From assembly GCF_017311165.1 (NCBI RefSeq), contig NZ_CP062973.1:1550001-1614000 (forward strand): 64,000 nt of DNA, given 5' to 3'. The notes beneath the pieces are model-generated. The model was not told the origin of the DNA, did no database searches, and was given only the letters and a program-made list of their open reading frames with translations. Numbering within the stretch: the stretch's first letter is position 1; each line of letters begins with the position of its first letter. This stretch comes from Psychroflexus sp. ALD_RP9. Lineage in GTDB: Bacteria; Bacteroidota; Bacteroidia; Flavobacteriales; Flavobacteriaceae. Shown here piece after piece: positions 9,003 through 18,247 of this stretch. The translations under genes were made by a program, and so were the position numbers.

Positions 9003-12000
9003 ATGAAATCTAAACTACTTTTTAGTGTATTCATTGCACTTTTTTTTAACCATTCTATACAATCTCAAACTTGGGCTCCTTTAGGAAGCCCCCAATTTTC
9101 TAATGATCCTAGCTTTGTAGAAACCGAAGTTTCTCCAATAAATGGCAATTTGTACGTAGCTTATGTAGATGCTTCAGATCAGAATCACCTAAAGGTGATG
9201 CAATACGATGGCAACAATTGGGTTGCTGTTGGGTCAACCGTTTCCACGAGTGGAAATGTATCTTTTCCTGATATAAACTTCAACCTTTTTACCAACGAAC
9301 CTTGGGTTGCTTATCGAGAAGATATTTCTGGCACAGGTCAACTCATGGTGAAACGCTTTGATGGAACAAATTGGATTGAAGAAGGAAATAACATTGGGTA
9401 TAACGGCAATGAACCTACAGAACGTATTCAAATACACTTTGAAAATTTTGGAAATGGCGAAGCTTACGTTGCTGCAATTTATGAAGGAAGTTCTTCAAAC
9501 AGTGTAGCTATAGTAACTAACAAAACAGGTTCATGGACAACAGAACACGTTGCGGCAACGAGTAACGTAATTCCTTATGGCTTAGACTATGACTCTTGGG
9601 ATAGAATTTTTTATGCAAGAACTTCGAGCAGTACAAGTATTGCATACATAGATCAACCTAACGGAAGTTGGGCAAACACCTATTCTTCATTTCCTTCAAT
9701 GGCCAACAATTTTGCAAAGGGATTTGGAGCCACATCAAATGGAGTAAACACAAATTTTAAACTCATTACTTTTCAAGATTTGAATATTCAAGGCCCTAAT
9801 AATTTATTAGTAGCAAAATTTACCAATAGTTACAACCAATTTCCCTTACCTGAACAAGCTGGCGAACCTATTATGTTTGAAACCTTGCAACTTGAGCGTC
9901 AACCTAATAGTTTAACAGATTATGTCAGTTTTGTTAAAGCGAATGGCGAAGTTATCGTAGTCAAAAATGATGAAAGTTTAAGCTCGCCAACCAATCCTTT
10001 TGGCGGAGTAAGTACTATTTACAGCGGAACTTTAAATATTGGAGCTAATGAGACTGTAGCAGACCTAACAGTTTCTAATACAGGTGAAGTTTTTATGACT
10101 TACAAAGATGGTAATAGTCTTACAACAAGAGAATACCTTCCTAACTTCCAACTTACAAGAATCTATGTAGATGCTAACGCAACCGGTGCAAATGACGGTA
10201 GCAGTTGGGCTGATGCATTCACCGATTTACAAACTGGTATAAATGCTGCTGGTAATACCATTGAAAAAACAGTTTGGGTAGCACAAGGTACATACAATCC
10301 GGGTAGTAATCGTAATGACTCTTTTGAAATTGATTTTAATTTAGTCGGAGATGACATTAAGCTCTATGGTGGTTTTGATGGTTCGGAAACAAATTTAACA
10401 GACAGAGATTGGCGGAATAACCCAACTATTTTAACCGGCGATGTTAATGGTAATGATGACGCTAATTTAACCTACACAAATACAACAAGAGCTGAAAACA
10501 ACTATAATGTCGTGCGCGTTTTAGGGTCTGATAATGTTACAATTGATGGGTTTACTCTTACAGGTGGTCATGCCAACAATGTTTCTGGATCACCATCTCA
10601 AAACAGAGGTGGCGCTATATTTAAAGATGGTGTAGCCTTAAATTTCACGCTTGAAAATTGCATCATTACTAACAATGTGAGCAACAGAGAAGGAAATGTA
10701 AACTTGCAAACCTTTAATGGTCAAACTTCCACTATAAAAGTTCAAAACAACATTTTTAGATATAATCTATCAAGATATGCAAGTGGCTTGGAAGTTTTAG
10801 GTTTACAACAATCAAACGTAGTTGCAAATATTTACGGTAACTTATTTTACGAGAATAAAGCTGAAGATATTGGAAGTGGCGCTTCTCTTTCTGGCAGTTC
10901 TATGGCTATTTTTTCTAACTCTTCAACCATAACAGCTAATCTTATCAACAACACTTTTGTTAATAATTATGACACTGGTACTATAGATTCTTCTATAGAT
11001 AAAGGAACTGTTATTTTAAGAAGATTTGGAGTTTCAGGGCAACCTACTCCTTCTTTAGACGCAAACGTCCACAACAATGTTTTTTTTAATAACTACATCA
11101 CCAACGGAAATGTGTTAAATACAAATGACATTGGTTTGATGAATCAAACATCTAATTTGATCAACAATTTAGATTTTTCGCACAATTTAACGGCTAACGA
11201 ATCAAGTTTAGCTGCAAGAGCTACTAATTTAACCACATCTAATAATTTAGATGTCAATCCTTCTTTTGCAAACGAACAGGCCGAAGATTTTAGCTTGGCT
11301 TCTAATTCTGCTGCGATAGATGCTGGTGACAATTCTGTTGTTCCTACAGAATTGACAGAAGATTTAGGAGGAAATAATAGAATTGAAAACACTACTGTTG
11401 ATATTGGTGCTTATGAATTTTCTGGCTCAGTGGCAGACGTTACAGCTCCAACCGTTATTACGCAAGACATTACTGTTTTACTTGACGCAAATGGTAATGC
11501 TACAATCACACCAAGTGAAATTGATAATGGTTCTACTGATGATGTTACAGCTCAAAACGATTTAGTATTGAGTTTAGATATCTCAAATTTTGATTGTGAT
11601 GATTTAGGTGTAGATCCCATTGTAACACTTACAGTAGAAGATGAAGCCGGAAATAGTGCTACAGCTACCGCAATTGTTACAGTACTAGATTTAATTGCAC
11701 CAACTGTGGTTGGACAAGATATAACCGTCGCTATAGATGAATTTGGTGTTGCAACAGTTGATCCTAATGAAATAGATACTGGTTCTACTGACAACTGTGG
11801 CATAAATTTAATTGATACTTATGACAATATTTTTGACTGCTCGCAACTAGGGGTTAATCAAGCTACTTTATTAGTTAACGATTTTAGTAATAACGTAAAT
11901 GCATTAACTGTAAATGTAACTGTAGTAGATAATGATGGACCAACTGTTGAAACACAAGATATCACGGTTCAACTAGATGCCAACGGCCAAGCTACAATTA

Positions 12001-12662
12001 CAGCTGCAGATATTGACAATGGAACAACAGATAATTGTACAGTTAGCAATTTATCTCTTGATGTGACTAGCTTTGATTGTTCAAATCTTGGTGCAAATAC
12101 GGTTACGCTTAGTGCTGAAGATGCGTCTTCAAATGTTAATCAAGCAACTGCGACAGTAACCATTGTAGACCAATTAGCACCAACACTTACAACACAAGAT
12201 ATCACTATAGATTTAGCTGGAAATAATTCAATTAGTATTTCACCATCTGATGTTTTAGATCAAGTTTCAGATAATTGTACAACTAGCGCTAATGTTAACT
12301 TGAGTCTTGACCAAGACACATTTACAAGTGCTGGTGTTTATACTGTTAATCTTACAGCAGAAGATGCTCAAGGAAATTCAGTTGTCGTAACAGCTGAAGT
12401 TACAGTTGATAACACATTAAGCATTAATGAGCAAGTTGCTGAAAATGTTGTAAAACTGTATCCTAATCCTGCAACTTCAATCCTAAAAATTGAATCTAAT
12501 ATGATAATTGAAACTGTTGAAATCTATGATCAGCTTGGTCGTTTAGTTTTAATTTCAAATTCAACCACTCTCAATATTCAGCAATTACAAAGCGGTTTGT
12601 ATTTTGTTAAAATTAAAAGTGCAAAAAATCAGATTGTGAAGCGTTTAATAAAGCCTGAATAA
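9003..12662 (+). CDS. T9SS-exported beta-helix/HYR surface protein
   Basis: 1219 aa. A signal peptide (LLFSVFIALFFNHSIQSQ) is followed by an N-terminal beta-propeller-like region to about 380 and a right-handed beta-helix region from about 385 (IYVDANATGANDGSSWADAF). That region ends in a choice-of-anchor-Q-like segment (AIDAGDNS ... DIGAYEF, about 770-807). Four HYR/Ig-like repeats of ~85 residues come next, each opening with an APTV-QDI-V motif (about 809-1136). The tail is a type A T9SS sorting domain (VKLYPNPATS ... SGLYFVKI, 1148-1219). It is predicted to be secreted or anchored at the outer surface by T9SS. The binding partner is unknown. Confidence 0.92.
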   Translation: MKSKLLFSVFIALFFNHSIQSQTWAPLGSPQFSNDPSFVETEVSPINGNLYVAYVDASDQNHLKVMQYDGNNWVAVGSTVSTSGNVSFPDINFNLFTNEPWVAYREDISGTGQLMVKRFDGTNWIEEGNNIGYNGNEPTERIQIHFENFGNGEAYVAAIYEGSSSNSVAIVTNKTGSWTTEHVAATSNVIPYGLDYDSWDRIFYARTSSSTSIAYIDQPNGSWANTYSSFPSMANNFAKGFGATSNGVNTNFKLITFQDLNIQGPNNLLVAKFTNSYNQFPLPEQAGEPIMFETLQLERQPNSLTDYVSFVKANGEVIVVKNDESLSSPTNPFGGVSTIYSGTLNIGANETVADLTVSNTGEVFMTYKDGNSLTTREYLPNFQLTRIYVDANATGANDGSSWADAFTDLQTGINAAGNTIEKTVWVAQGTYNPGSNRNDSFEIDFNLVGDDIKLYGGFDGSETNLTDRDWRNNPTILTGDVNGNDDANLTYTNTTRAENNYNVVRVLGSDNVTIDGFTLTGGHANNVSGSPSQNRGGAIFKDGVALNFTLENCIITNNVSNREGNVNLQTFNGQTSTIKVQNNIFRYNLSRYASGLEVLGLQQSNVVANIYGNLFYENKAEDIGSGASLSGSSMAIFSNSSTITANLINNTFVNNYDTGTIDSSIDKGTVILRRFGVSGQPTPSLDANVHNNVFFNNYITNGNVLNTNDIGLMNQTSNLINNLDFSHNLTANESSLAARATNLTTSNNLDVNPSFANEQAEDFSLASNSAAIDAGDNSVVPTELTEDLGGNNRIENTTVDIGAYEFSGSVADVTAPTVITQDITVLLDANGNATITPSEIDNGSTDDVTAQNDLVLSLDISNFDCDDLGVDPIVTLTVEDEAGNSATATAIVTVLDLIAPTVVGQDITVAIDEFGVATVDPNEIDTGSTDNCGINLIDTYDNIFDCSQLGVNQATLLVNDFSNNVNALTVNVTVVDNDGPTVETQDITVQLDANGQATITAADIDNGTTDNCTVSNLSLDVTSFDCSNLGANTVTLSAEDASSNVNQATATVTIVDQLAPTLTTQDITIDLAGNNSISISPSDVLDQVSDNCTTSANVNLSLDQDTFTSAGVYTVNLTAEDAQGNSVVVTAEVTVDNTLSINEQVAENVVKLYPNPATSILKIESNMIIETVEIYDQLGRLVLISNSTTLNIQQLQSGLYFVKIKSAKNQIVKRLIKPE

Positions 12663-12681
12663 TATGATTTTATAGTGTGTG

Positions 12682-12709
12682 AAACCTGCCAATTAAGGCA
12701 GGTTTTTTT
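12682..12709 (+). terminator. Rho-independent terminator of the T9SS protein gene
   Basis: A 9-bp perfect stem (AAACCTGCC / GGCAGGTTT) with a 6-nt loop AATTAA is followed by a run of T. It lies 20 bp after the stop at 12660-12662 and rules out a start of the next gene at 12675. Confidence 0.9.
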
Positions 12710-12716
12710 ATATTTG
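12709..12716 (+). promoter_or_regulatory. -7 promoter element overlapping the terminator T-run
   Basis: TATATTTG matches TAnnTTTG exactly and ends 6 nt before the ATG of the MmcQ/YjbR gene. Its first bases are the end of the preceding terminator's T-run. A leader of only a few nucleotides is predicted. Confidence 0.55.
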
Positions 12717-12722
12717 AATCTT

Positions 12723-13097
12723 ATGAATGTAGAAGAATTTAGAGTCTTTTGTTTGGCAAAAGCTCGTACAACTGAAGAATTTCCTTTTGATCAGGACACT
12801 TTAGTTTTTAAAGTTTTGGGTAAAATGTTTGCGCTAACGTCACTTAAAAAGTGGGAGCAAGGAGACTTTTCTGTGAATGTGAAATGTGATCCAGAATATG
12901 CACAAGAGTTAAGAGCTAAATTTCCAGACCATGTGTTACCTGGTTATCATATGCATAAAAAACATTGGAACACTATTAAAATTCAAGACACACCTTTAAC
13001 CGAACGTCTTATCAAGCATTTGATTAATCATAGTTACGATTTAGTGGTAAGTAAGTTACCTAAGAAGAAACGCGAGCTGTTGAAAGAGAATTATTGA
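12723..13097 (+). CDS. MmcQ/YjbR family protein
   Basis: 124 aa from the ATG at 12723; the longer frame from 12675 would run through a terminator hairpin and is rejected. MNVEEFRVFCLAKART-EEFPF, LVFKVLGKMFAL and the W(N)T-K...LIKHLINHSYDLVV tail are typical of the MmcQ/YjbR (CyaY-like fold) family, small proteins with a double-wing DNA-binding fold and no firmly established function. The 3' end overlaps the convergent lipoprotein gene by 7 bp. Confidence 0.88.
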   Translation: MNVEEFRVFCLAKARTTEEFPFDQDTLVFKVLGKMFALTSLKKWEQGDFSVNVKCDPEYAQELRAKFPDHVLPGYHMHKKHWNTIKIQDTPLTERLIKHLINHSYDLVVSKLPKKKRELLKENY

Positions 13098-14533
13098 TTG
13101 TTTATTTTTTCAAGTAATTTTTCATTTCTCATCAATGCTTCGTAATTTACACCAAACTCATCTTCACCTTCTTTTGGTGTATAAAATTTAATGTTGTCAT
13201 TTACAATAGCTTTAGCTAATTTTAAATTTCCAAGTTCATAATGTATTTCAGCAATCAACAAATCAAGATCACGTTTGTAATCTTCTACTAATGATGATTG
13301 TTCCTGTTTAAAAGTTTTGATGATATTTAAATCTTCTTTGGCCTCATCTTTTTTATCTAATCTTGCTTTTGTTTGAGCCATTAGAGCTATGACATACATA
13401 TCTTCAAAATCGAGCTTTTCTTTTTGAATAGTCTTCTTATAAATGGGCTCAAAATAGCTTTTAGCTAAGTCGTTCTTTTCGTCTTTTCTTGCTACTGAGA
13501 AAGCTGTAAATCTAAGCTGATTTAAATCGTCTGCATCAAAAAATCGCGATTGCTTAATTACATCATCAAAAACATTGTAAAATTTTGGGAAGTTGTTCTC
13601 TTTAATCAGCAAATCGATATAGTTCTTGTAAAATCGTTTTATAAACCAGTTTTGAGATTGTAAAGCCCGAGAACTAATAAGGCTTGTTTCATTAGTTGTG
13701 TTTAATTTTTTAATCTTGTTATTAATGATAGAATAGGTTTCTTCAGAAATAGCTTTGTTATATAAATCATCTAAATGATAGTCGAGGATATCACTTACTT
13801 TTAAATACTCAAATTCTATATCTTTAAGTTCTTTTTTGAGATAATAATTATAATCACTATTGAAGTATAAAGTGTCGCTTTGCGTGAGCCTCACGTAGTG
13901 TTTTGGTCCAGCTTTAGATTGTTTTATAATTTTATATTTCGAGGTTTCTTCAAATTCTACAACGGTATCTGTTGAATATGTTGTTTTGTACATTTTAAAA
14001 TGAGATGAAGAGATGTTACCTTTTTTGTAGTTTATTTTATAATCAGTAAAGTATCTATCTTCATCTTGGTCTTCAGTTGTTATGACTTGTTTAAGGCTGT
14101 TGTTTTTGGTGTAAGTAAATAGTTTGGTGTTACCAGAAGTTTTATTTTTTCCAGTGTATGGATTGTAATCTTTTAAATCATTTGTTTTTAACGGGAAAAT
14201 ATTTTTATACGTGGCCAAGACTTCTTCTAATTCATAGTTAACCATGTCATTAGACTTAATTTTGCTAAGTATAGAATGTAAAGTGTCGCTTTTATAAATA
14301 AAATAGCGATGGGTTTCACGAAATTTATCTTGACTGAATTCACTTTTAATTAAACCATTGGGGTAATAGGTAATTTTTGTTTTAAATTGATTTGTTGGTT
14401 CAAAGTCTTTTGTAGTTGAATTAACTAGTTCAGTTTTTACAGGTTGATTATTATAACGTGACCAGTAATTTTGAGATTTTGATTGACAACTTATACATAT
14501 TAATGCAATTAATAAACATTTAACTTTACTCAT
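13091..14533 (-). CDS. Predicted lipoprotein of unknown function
   Basis: 480 aa. The N-terminus KVKCLLIALICISCQSKSQ is a lipoprotein signal with a plausible lipobox Cys. The body is rich in Lys, Asn, Tyr and Asp. Its first half resembles MORN-like antisense repeats (TYYPNGLIKSEFSQDKF), and the C-terminal half looks alpha-helical, perhaps TPR-like (EIHYELGNLKLAKAIVND). I do not recognise the family. It follows the LuxR regulator gene on the same strand, separated by a strong hairpin. Confidence 0.8.
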   Translation of the reverse strand: MSKVKCLLIALICISCQSKSQNYWSRYNNQPVKTELVNSTTKDFEPTNQFKTKITYYPNGLIKSEFSQDKFRETHRYFIYKSDTLHSILSKIKSNDMVNYELEEVLATYKNIFPLKTNDLKDYNPYTGKNKTSGNTKLFTYTKNNSLKQVITTEDQDEDRYFTDYKINYKKGNISSSHFKMYKTTYSTDTVVEFEETSKYKIIKQSKAGPKHYVRLTQSDTLYFNSDYNYYLKKELKDIEFEYLKVSDILDYHLDDLYNKAISEETYSIINNKIKKLNTTNETSLISSRALQSQNWFIKRFYKNYIDLLIKENNFPKFYNVFDDVIKQSRFFDADDLNQLRFTAFSVARKDEKNDLAKSYFEPIYKKTIQKEKLDFEDMYVIALMAQTKARLDKKDEAKEDLNIIKTFKQEQSSLVEDYKRDLDLLIAEIHYELGNLKLAKAIVNDNIKFYTPKEGEDEFGVNYEALMRNEKLLEKINNQ

Positions 14534-14546
14534 AATAAAAAAATTA

Positions 14547-14590
14547 AATCGGGTGTAAATAATTAGCCCTCATGTAATTTACACCCGATT
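14547..14590 (-). terminator. 14-bp perfect inverted repeat between luxR-type gene and lipoprotein gene
   Basis: The arms at 14547-14560 and 14577-14590 (AATCGGGTGTAAAT and its complement) enclose a 16-nt loop. On the minus strand a T-rich stretch follows, so it can terminate transcription after the LuxR gene. It ends 13 nt before the lipoprotein ATG, so in a read-through transcript it could also mask that start. Confidence 0.65.
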
Positions 14591-14667
14591 GTTAAATAAT
14601 AGATTGTTAATGTTTAACAAATTTAAATTTTGTTAGTTTTTTTTGCAATACCACAATAGTGGTAATT

Positions 14668-15420
14668 TTAGAGGTAATTATCTTTAAATTGAAATAACTC
14701 AGCTTGATTTTTAAGGTTTAATTTATGGTAAATATTTTTTACGTGAGAGTGAATAGTACCCTTGGCGAGGTATAATTTATCGGCAACTTCAGCTTTTGTG
14801 TAGCCTTGACAAATCAGCTCAATTATTTCAATTTGCCGTTTACTTAATTGCTCTTTTTCTAAAGAAGTTCTATGGTCGCATAAATCTTTCATCTCACCAT
14901 CTTTTTTAGCACGTAAAATTCCTCTTACGCCTTGGTATTTATGGCTAGATTTTAATATAATTCCAGTTGAAATTTTAGGTGTAAAGTTATGATCGAAAGC
15001 AGCATAAGAACTATATTCTACCACAGGTTCTAAACTATTCGAAACTTTATTTTTAAACCTGTAGTAAAGTTCAAATACTGCACTTTTTTGCTGATTTTGT
15101 TTAAGTTTTAAAAAACAGTTTTGCAATTTTGGAAATACTTGGTCAACCAGTAATTTGTAGTCTGAATGATGTATAATTTCTGGTAATATCTTAGTTCCAG
15201 TTTCTTTAAAAATTTTTGGCTTTACACCTGTTAAATCGTAAGCATGATTATTTATAAATTCATAATCTTGTGTATTCAGGTTAAGGATGTAAAATAAGGT
15301 TTTTGAAGCAATGCTAAACCTTTCAGTTGATTTATATTCTTCAATTAAAGCCTTGATTTCAGAGCTGGAAACCTGGGTTTTTTCTTTTAGTAAACTTAAA
15401 TAGGCGTTATATTCATTCAA
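14668..15420 (-). CDS. LuxR-family transcriptional regulator
   Basis: 250 aa. The C-terminal helix-turn-helix is LSKRQIEIIELICQGYTK, then AEVADKL and GTIHSHVKNIYHKL, a clear GerE/LuxR motif. The N-terminal ~180 residues have a PAS-like pattern. No in-frame ATG exists in the N-terminal region, and an in-frame stop lies just upstream, so translation probably starts at the TTG at 15420. It is divergent from the MutS-like gene and could regulate it or the lipoprotein downstream; the targets are not evident. Confidence 0.88.
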   Translation of the reverse strand: MNEYNAYLSLLKEKTQVSSSEIKALIEEYKSTERFSIASKTLFYILNLNTQDYEFINNHAYDLTGVKPKIFKETGTKILPEIIHHSDYKLLVDQVFPKLQNCFLKLKQNQQKSAVFELYYRFKNKVSNSLEPVVEYSSYAAFDHNFTPKISTGIILKSSHKYQGVRGILRAKKDGEMKDLCDHRTSLEKEQLSKRQIEIIELICQGYTKAEVADKLYLAKGTIHSHVKNIYHKLNLKNQAELFQFKDNYL

Positions 15421-15468
15421 AGCATAATATTTGTACTATAAAAGTAAGTAAAAGCTTTTTATTTCGGC

Positions 15469-15476
15469 TATTTTTG
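15469..15476 (+). promoter_or_regulatory. -7 element of MutS-like gene
   Basis: TATTTTTG fits TAnnTTTG and lies 17 nt before the ATG at 15494. No -33 box was recognised. Confidence 0.4.
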
Positions 15477-15493
15477 AAAAATATTTAAAATTC

Positions 15494-17254
15494 ATGAACA
15501 TTTATTCAACTTATATAAATCGACATTTAAAAACACGTCGAAATCTAAATAAAAAGCTCCTACAATCTAGCCTTATTCGTATTAGTGTGTTTTTACTAAC
15601 TATTGCTTCCTTAATTTGGTTTTGGGGCGAAGCAAAATTCATGGTGGCGACCTTATTGTTTAGTGTTATTGCTTTTGTGATTCTGGTTTCAAGACATCAA
15701 AATATCAAGCATAAAAAAACTATTGTTAAGCGTTTAATTTCAATTAATGAAAATGAATTAAAAGCACTTAATGGAGATGTTTCAATGTTTAAAAATGGTG
15801 AAATCTACAAAGACGATCAGCATGTTTTTAGTGCCGATTTAGATATGTTTGGTGATCGCAGTTTTTTTCAATTCATAAATCGAACAGCAACCAATGAAGG
15901 TGAAAGGCGATTGGCAGATTTGCTTCTTAGTAACGAGTATCACAAAATTTCTGAAAAACAAGCGGCTATTAAAGAGCTAGCAAAAAAAATTGAATTTAGG
16001 CAACAATTCACGGCAGAAGCTGATGCAGTTCAACAAGAGGTCTCAAACCATGCGATTGTTGATTTTTTTAAAAATCATAAAGCATTTATTCCAAAATTGA
16101 TGCAATGGTTACCAAATCTATTTGCAATACTTTCAGTTTTTGTGGCAACTGCTTATTTTCTGGATTACTTAAAGCTGAGTCAGTTAGGTTTATGGGCATT
16201 AATCGGCTTGGTAATCACAGGTGTTTACGTTAAAAAAGTGAGTGCATTTTCATCTCAAATTAATCAAATTCAAACCTATTTTGCTAATCAGCAAAATGTA
16301 GTTCATTTAATTGAAAACGAAAGCTTTAGTGCCGAATTATTGAAGCGTTACCAATCTAATGTAGTATCTGAACAGCAAAAAGTGTCAGATTTAATTGGCC
16401 AATTTAATAAATTGGTTGATGGTTTCGAACAGCGAAATAATATGTTATTAGGCGTTGTCTTAAATGCATTCTTGTTGTGGGACTTACGTTATGGTTTTAA
16501 ACTTGAAACCTGGATAAAAAATCACGGTCATAAGGTAGAGCAGTGGTTAACAAGCGTTAGCAGTTTTGACGCCTATCATAGCTTAGCTAATTTTGCCTAT
16601 AATCACCCTCATTTTACGTATCCTGAGTTAACTGAAACAGGTCGTATTATTTTAAAATCAAAAGAAGCTGTTCATCCATTAATTCCAAAAAATGAAGCGG
16701 TTACCAATAGTTTTGAGCTTCATGACAATCATTTTTGGATTGTAACTGGTGCAAATATGGCAGGTAAAAGTACCTTTTTAAGAACTGTTGGTTTGCAAAT
16801 AGTTATGTCTAATTTAGGCTTACCAGTTAGTGCAAAGCACGCTATTTACAAACCCATTCCAGTAATTACAAGCATGCGAACAGCCGATTCTCTTCAAGAT
16901 GAATCCTCTTATTTTTATGCCGAATTATCCCGGTTGAAATTTATTATCGATACAATAAAAGACCAAGCTTACTTTATTATTTTAGATGAAATCTTAAAGG
17001 GTACTAATTCTAAAGATAAAGCTGAAGGTTCTCAGAAATTTATTCAGAAGTTAAACCAGACCTCGAGTGTTGGTATTATTGCCACGCATGATATAAGCTT
17101 ATGTGATTTAGCCGAAAACCATACCAACTTGTTTAACTATCATTTCGACGCTGAAATTTTAGACGATGAACTTAATTTTGATTATCAACTAAAACCTGGC
17201 GTTTGTCAAAATATGAATGCTTCATTTCTAATGAAGAAAATGGCCATTACTTAA
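15494..17254 (+). CDS. Membrane-associated MutS-family ATPase
   Basis: 586 aa. Two hydrophobic segments lie near the N-terminus (about 28-70) and more around 200-245. A MutS core/lever-like helical region follows, then the MutS ABC-type ATPase with Walker A TGANMAGKST (about 418), Walker B FIILDEILKGTNS (about 495) and the switch motif IIATHDISL. The mismatch-recognition domain I and the Smr domain of MutS2 are both absent. Such shortened MutS relatives with membrane segments are widespread in Bacteroidota and usually annotated as DNA mismatch repair protein MutS. A repair role is not supported by the domain content. The 3' end overlaps the convergent gene by 4 bp. Confidence 0.87.
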   Translation: MNIYSTYINRHLKTRRNLNKKLLQSSLIRISVFLLTIASLIWFWGEAKFMVATLLFSVIAFVILVSRHQNIKHKKTIVKRLISINENELKALNGDVSMFKNGEIYKDDQHVFSADLDMFGDRSFFQFINRTATNEGERRLADLLLSNEYHKISEKQAAIKELAKKIEFRQQFTAEADAVQQEVSNHAIVDFFKNHKAFIPKLMQWLPNLFAILSVFVATAYFLDYLKLSQLGLWALIGLVITGVYVKKVSAFSSQINQIQTYFANQQNVVHLIENESFSAELLKRYQSNVVSEQQKVSDLIGQFNKLVDGFEQRNNMLLGVVLNAFLLWDLRYGFKLETWIKNHGHKVEQWLTSVSSFDAYHSLANFAYNHPHFTYPELTETGRIILKSKEAVHPLIPKNEAVTNSFELHDNHFWIVTGANMAGKSTFLRTVGLQIVMSNLGLPVSAKHAIYKPIPVITSMRTADSLQDESSYFYAELSRLKFIIDTIKDQAYFIILDEILKGTNSKDKAEGSQKFIQKLNQTSSVGIIATHDISLCDLAENHTNLFNYHFDAEILDDELNFDYQLKPGVCQNMNASFLMKKMAIT

Positions 17255-17952
17255 GATTTAATGAGGTTGATAATTGATTTTTTTTCTTCATTAATAATGC
17301 GCCTTTCAATGTAATAAGCATCAAAATCTGAAGCTTGATAGGTTTGTAACTCTTTTTTTGAAATGTCTTTACCGTTTATTTTAACTAGATAGCCTTCATC
17401 AAAAATCCATTGCTCAAATTTAAATTGTTCAATAGGTTTTGTATTTGGCTTCTGATTAAAAATAGGTAAAAAGCCAGGTAATTTTTCCGCATTTACTTGT
17501 TGTTTAAAAGTCATTTTTTTATAAATGTTTTTTACAAAATCAAGTTCAATTTCTCTGTAATAGCGATTAGCTTCTGGCGTGTTTTTCCAAGTTTTTACAA
17601 GCGTATTGTATTGTGTAATCATGGCTTTGGTTACAGGTGAATTAGACGAAAAATTAGTGATAGAAGAACGCTGAATATTTAAGATATCGACTTCAGTTTT
17701 TTTAAATTCATTTTTAACAACTTCAATTAAACTATCTGTTGAAGTATTGTCTACTTCAATATTTGCACTAATCAATTCGTCTTCATTTTGCGAATTAATA
17801 AAGTCACTTATAACCTGAGATAAATCTTTTATTGAAGTTTTTTTGTTTTCAACTTCCACTTGATTATTGTTGATAAGTCTTATCGAAATTTGTCTCTGTG
17901 CACTTACGTGACAGGTACTTAAAATAAAAAAAAGGAATAAAATTGGTTTCAT
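17251..17952 (-). CDS. Secreted protein of unknown function
   Basis: 233 aa. A signal peptide (PILFLFFILSTCHVSAQ) is followed by a mixed alpha/beta body without cysteines or a recognised domain. The mature protein is predicted to be periplasmic. It is convergent with the MutS-like ATPase gene and divergent from the small anchored protein at 18023. No family was recognised. Confidence 0.75.
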   Translation of the reverse strand: MKPILFLFFILSTCHVSAQRQISIRLINNNQVEVENKKTSIKDLSQVISDFINSQNEDELISANIEVDNTSTDSLIEVVKNEFKKTEVDILNIQRSSITNFSSNSPVTKAMITQYNTLVKTWKNTPEANRYYREIELDFVKNIYKKMTFKQQVNAEKLPGFLPIFNQKPNTKPIEQFKFEQWIFDEGYLVKINGKDISKKELQTYQASDFDAYYIERRIINEEKKSIINLIKS

Positions 17953-17989
17953 AATTTTCTTTCAAATTTAATGATTAAATTTTTATTTC

Positions 17990-17997
17990 TATATTTG
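17990..17997 (+). promoter_or_regulatory. -7 element of small secreted protein gene
   Basis: TATATTTG is an exact TAnnTTTG match, 25 nt upstream of the ATG at 18023. Confidence 0.55.
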
Positions 17998-18022
17998 CAT
18001 CTATCTAGATGACATCCAATTT

Positions 18023-18247
18023 ATGAAAAAGTTGTTTTTAATTTTACTAATTCTTGGTTTGGTTTCAACAAATCTTGTTCAAGCACAACCAGGCGGCGGA
18101 ACACCACCACCACCTCCAGATGGCACTGAAGATGGTTCAGGTTCAAATACAGATGATGTTCCATTACCTATCAATTCATTTTTGTTATTAGGTTTAGGCG
18201 TCGGCGCAGTAGCTGGTGTTAAGTCTCTTTCTAAGCCTAAGAAATAA
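18023..18247 (+). CDS. Small secreted protein with proline-rich linker and C-terminal anchor
   Basis: 74 aa. A signal peptide (LFLILLILGLVSTNLVQAQ), a short Gly/Pro/Asp linker (PGGGTPPPPPDGTEDGSG), a motif VPLPIN, a C-terminal hydrophobic helix (SFLLLGLGVGAVAGV) and a basic tail KSLSKPKK make up the whole protein. The layout (signal, linker, Pro motif, helix, Lys tail) resembles the PID-CTERM class of Bacteroidota sorting signals, but the usual PID tripeptide is replaced by PLPI. Function unknown. A clear promoter element lies upstream, and the 3' end overlaps the convergent glycosyltransferase gene by 54 bp. Confidence 0.78.
   Translation: MKKLFLILLILGLVSTNLVQAQPGGGTPPPPPDGTEDGSGSNTDDVPLPINSFLLLGLGVGAVAGVKSLSKPKK

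Noticed and set aside
12675..12722. Extended N-terminus of the MmcQ/YjbR gene
   Set aside because: The extension would be read through a strong terminator hairpin; the ATG at 12723 fits the family start and a promoter element.
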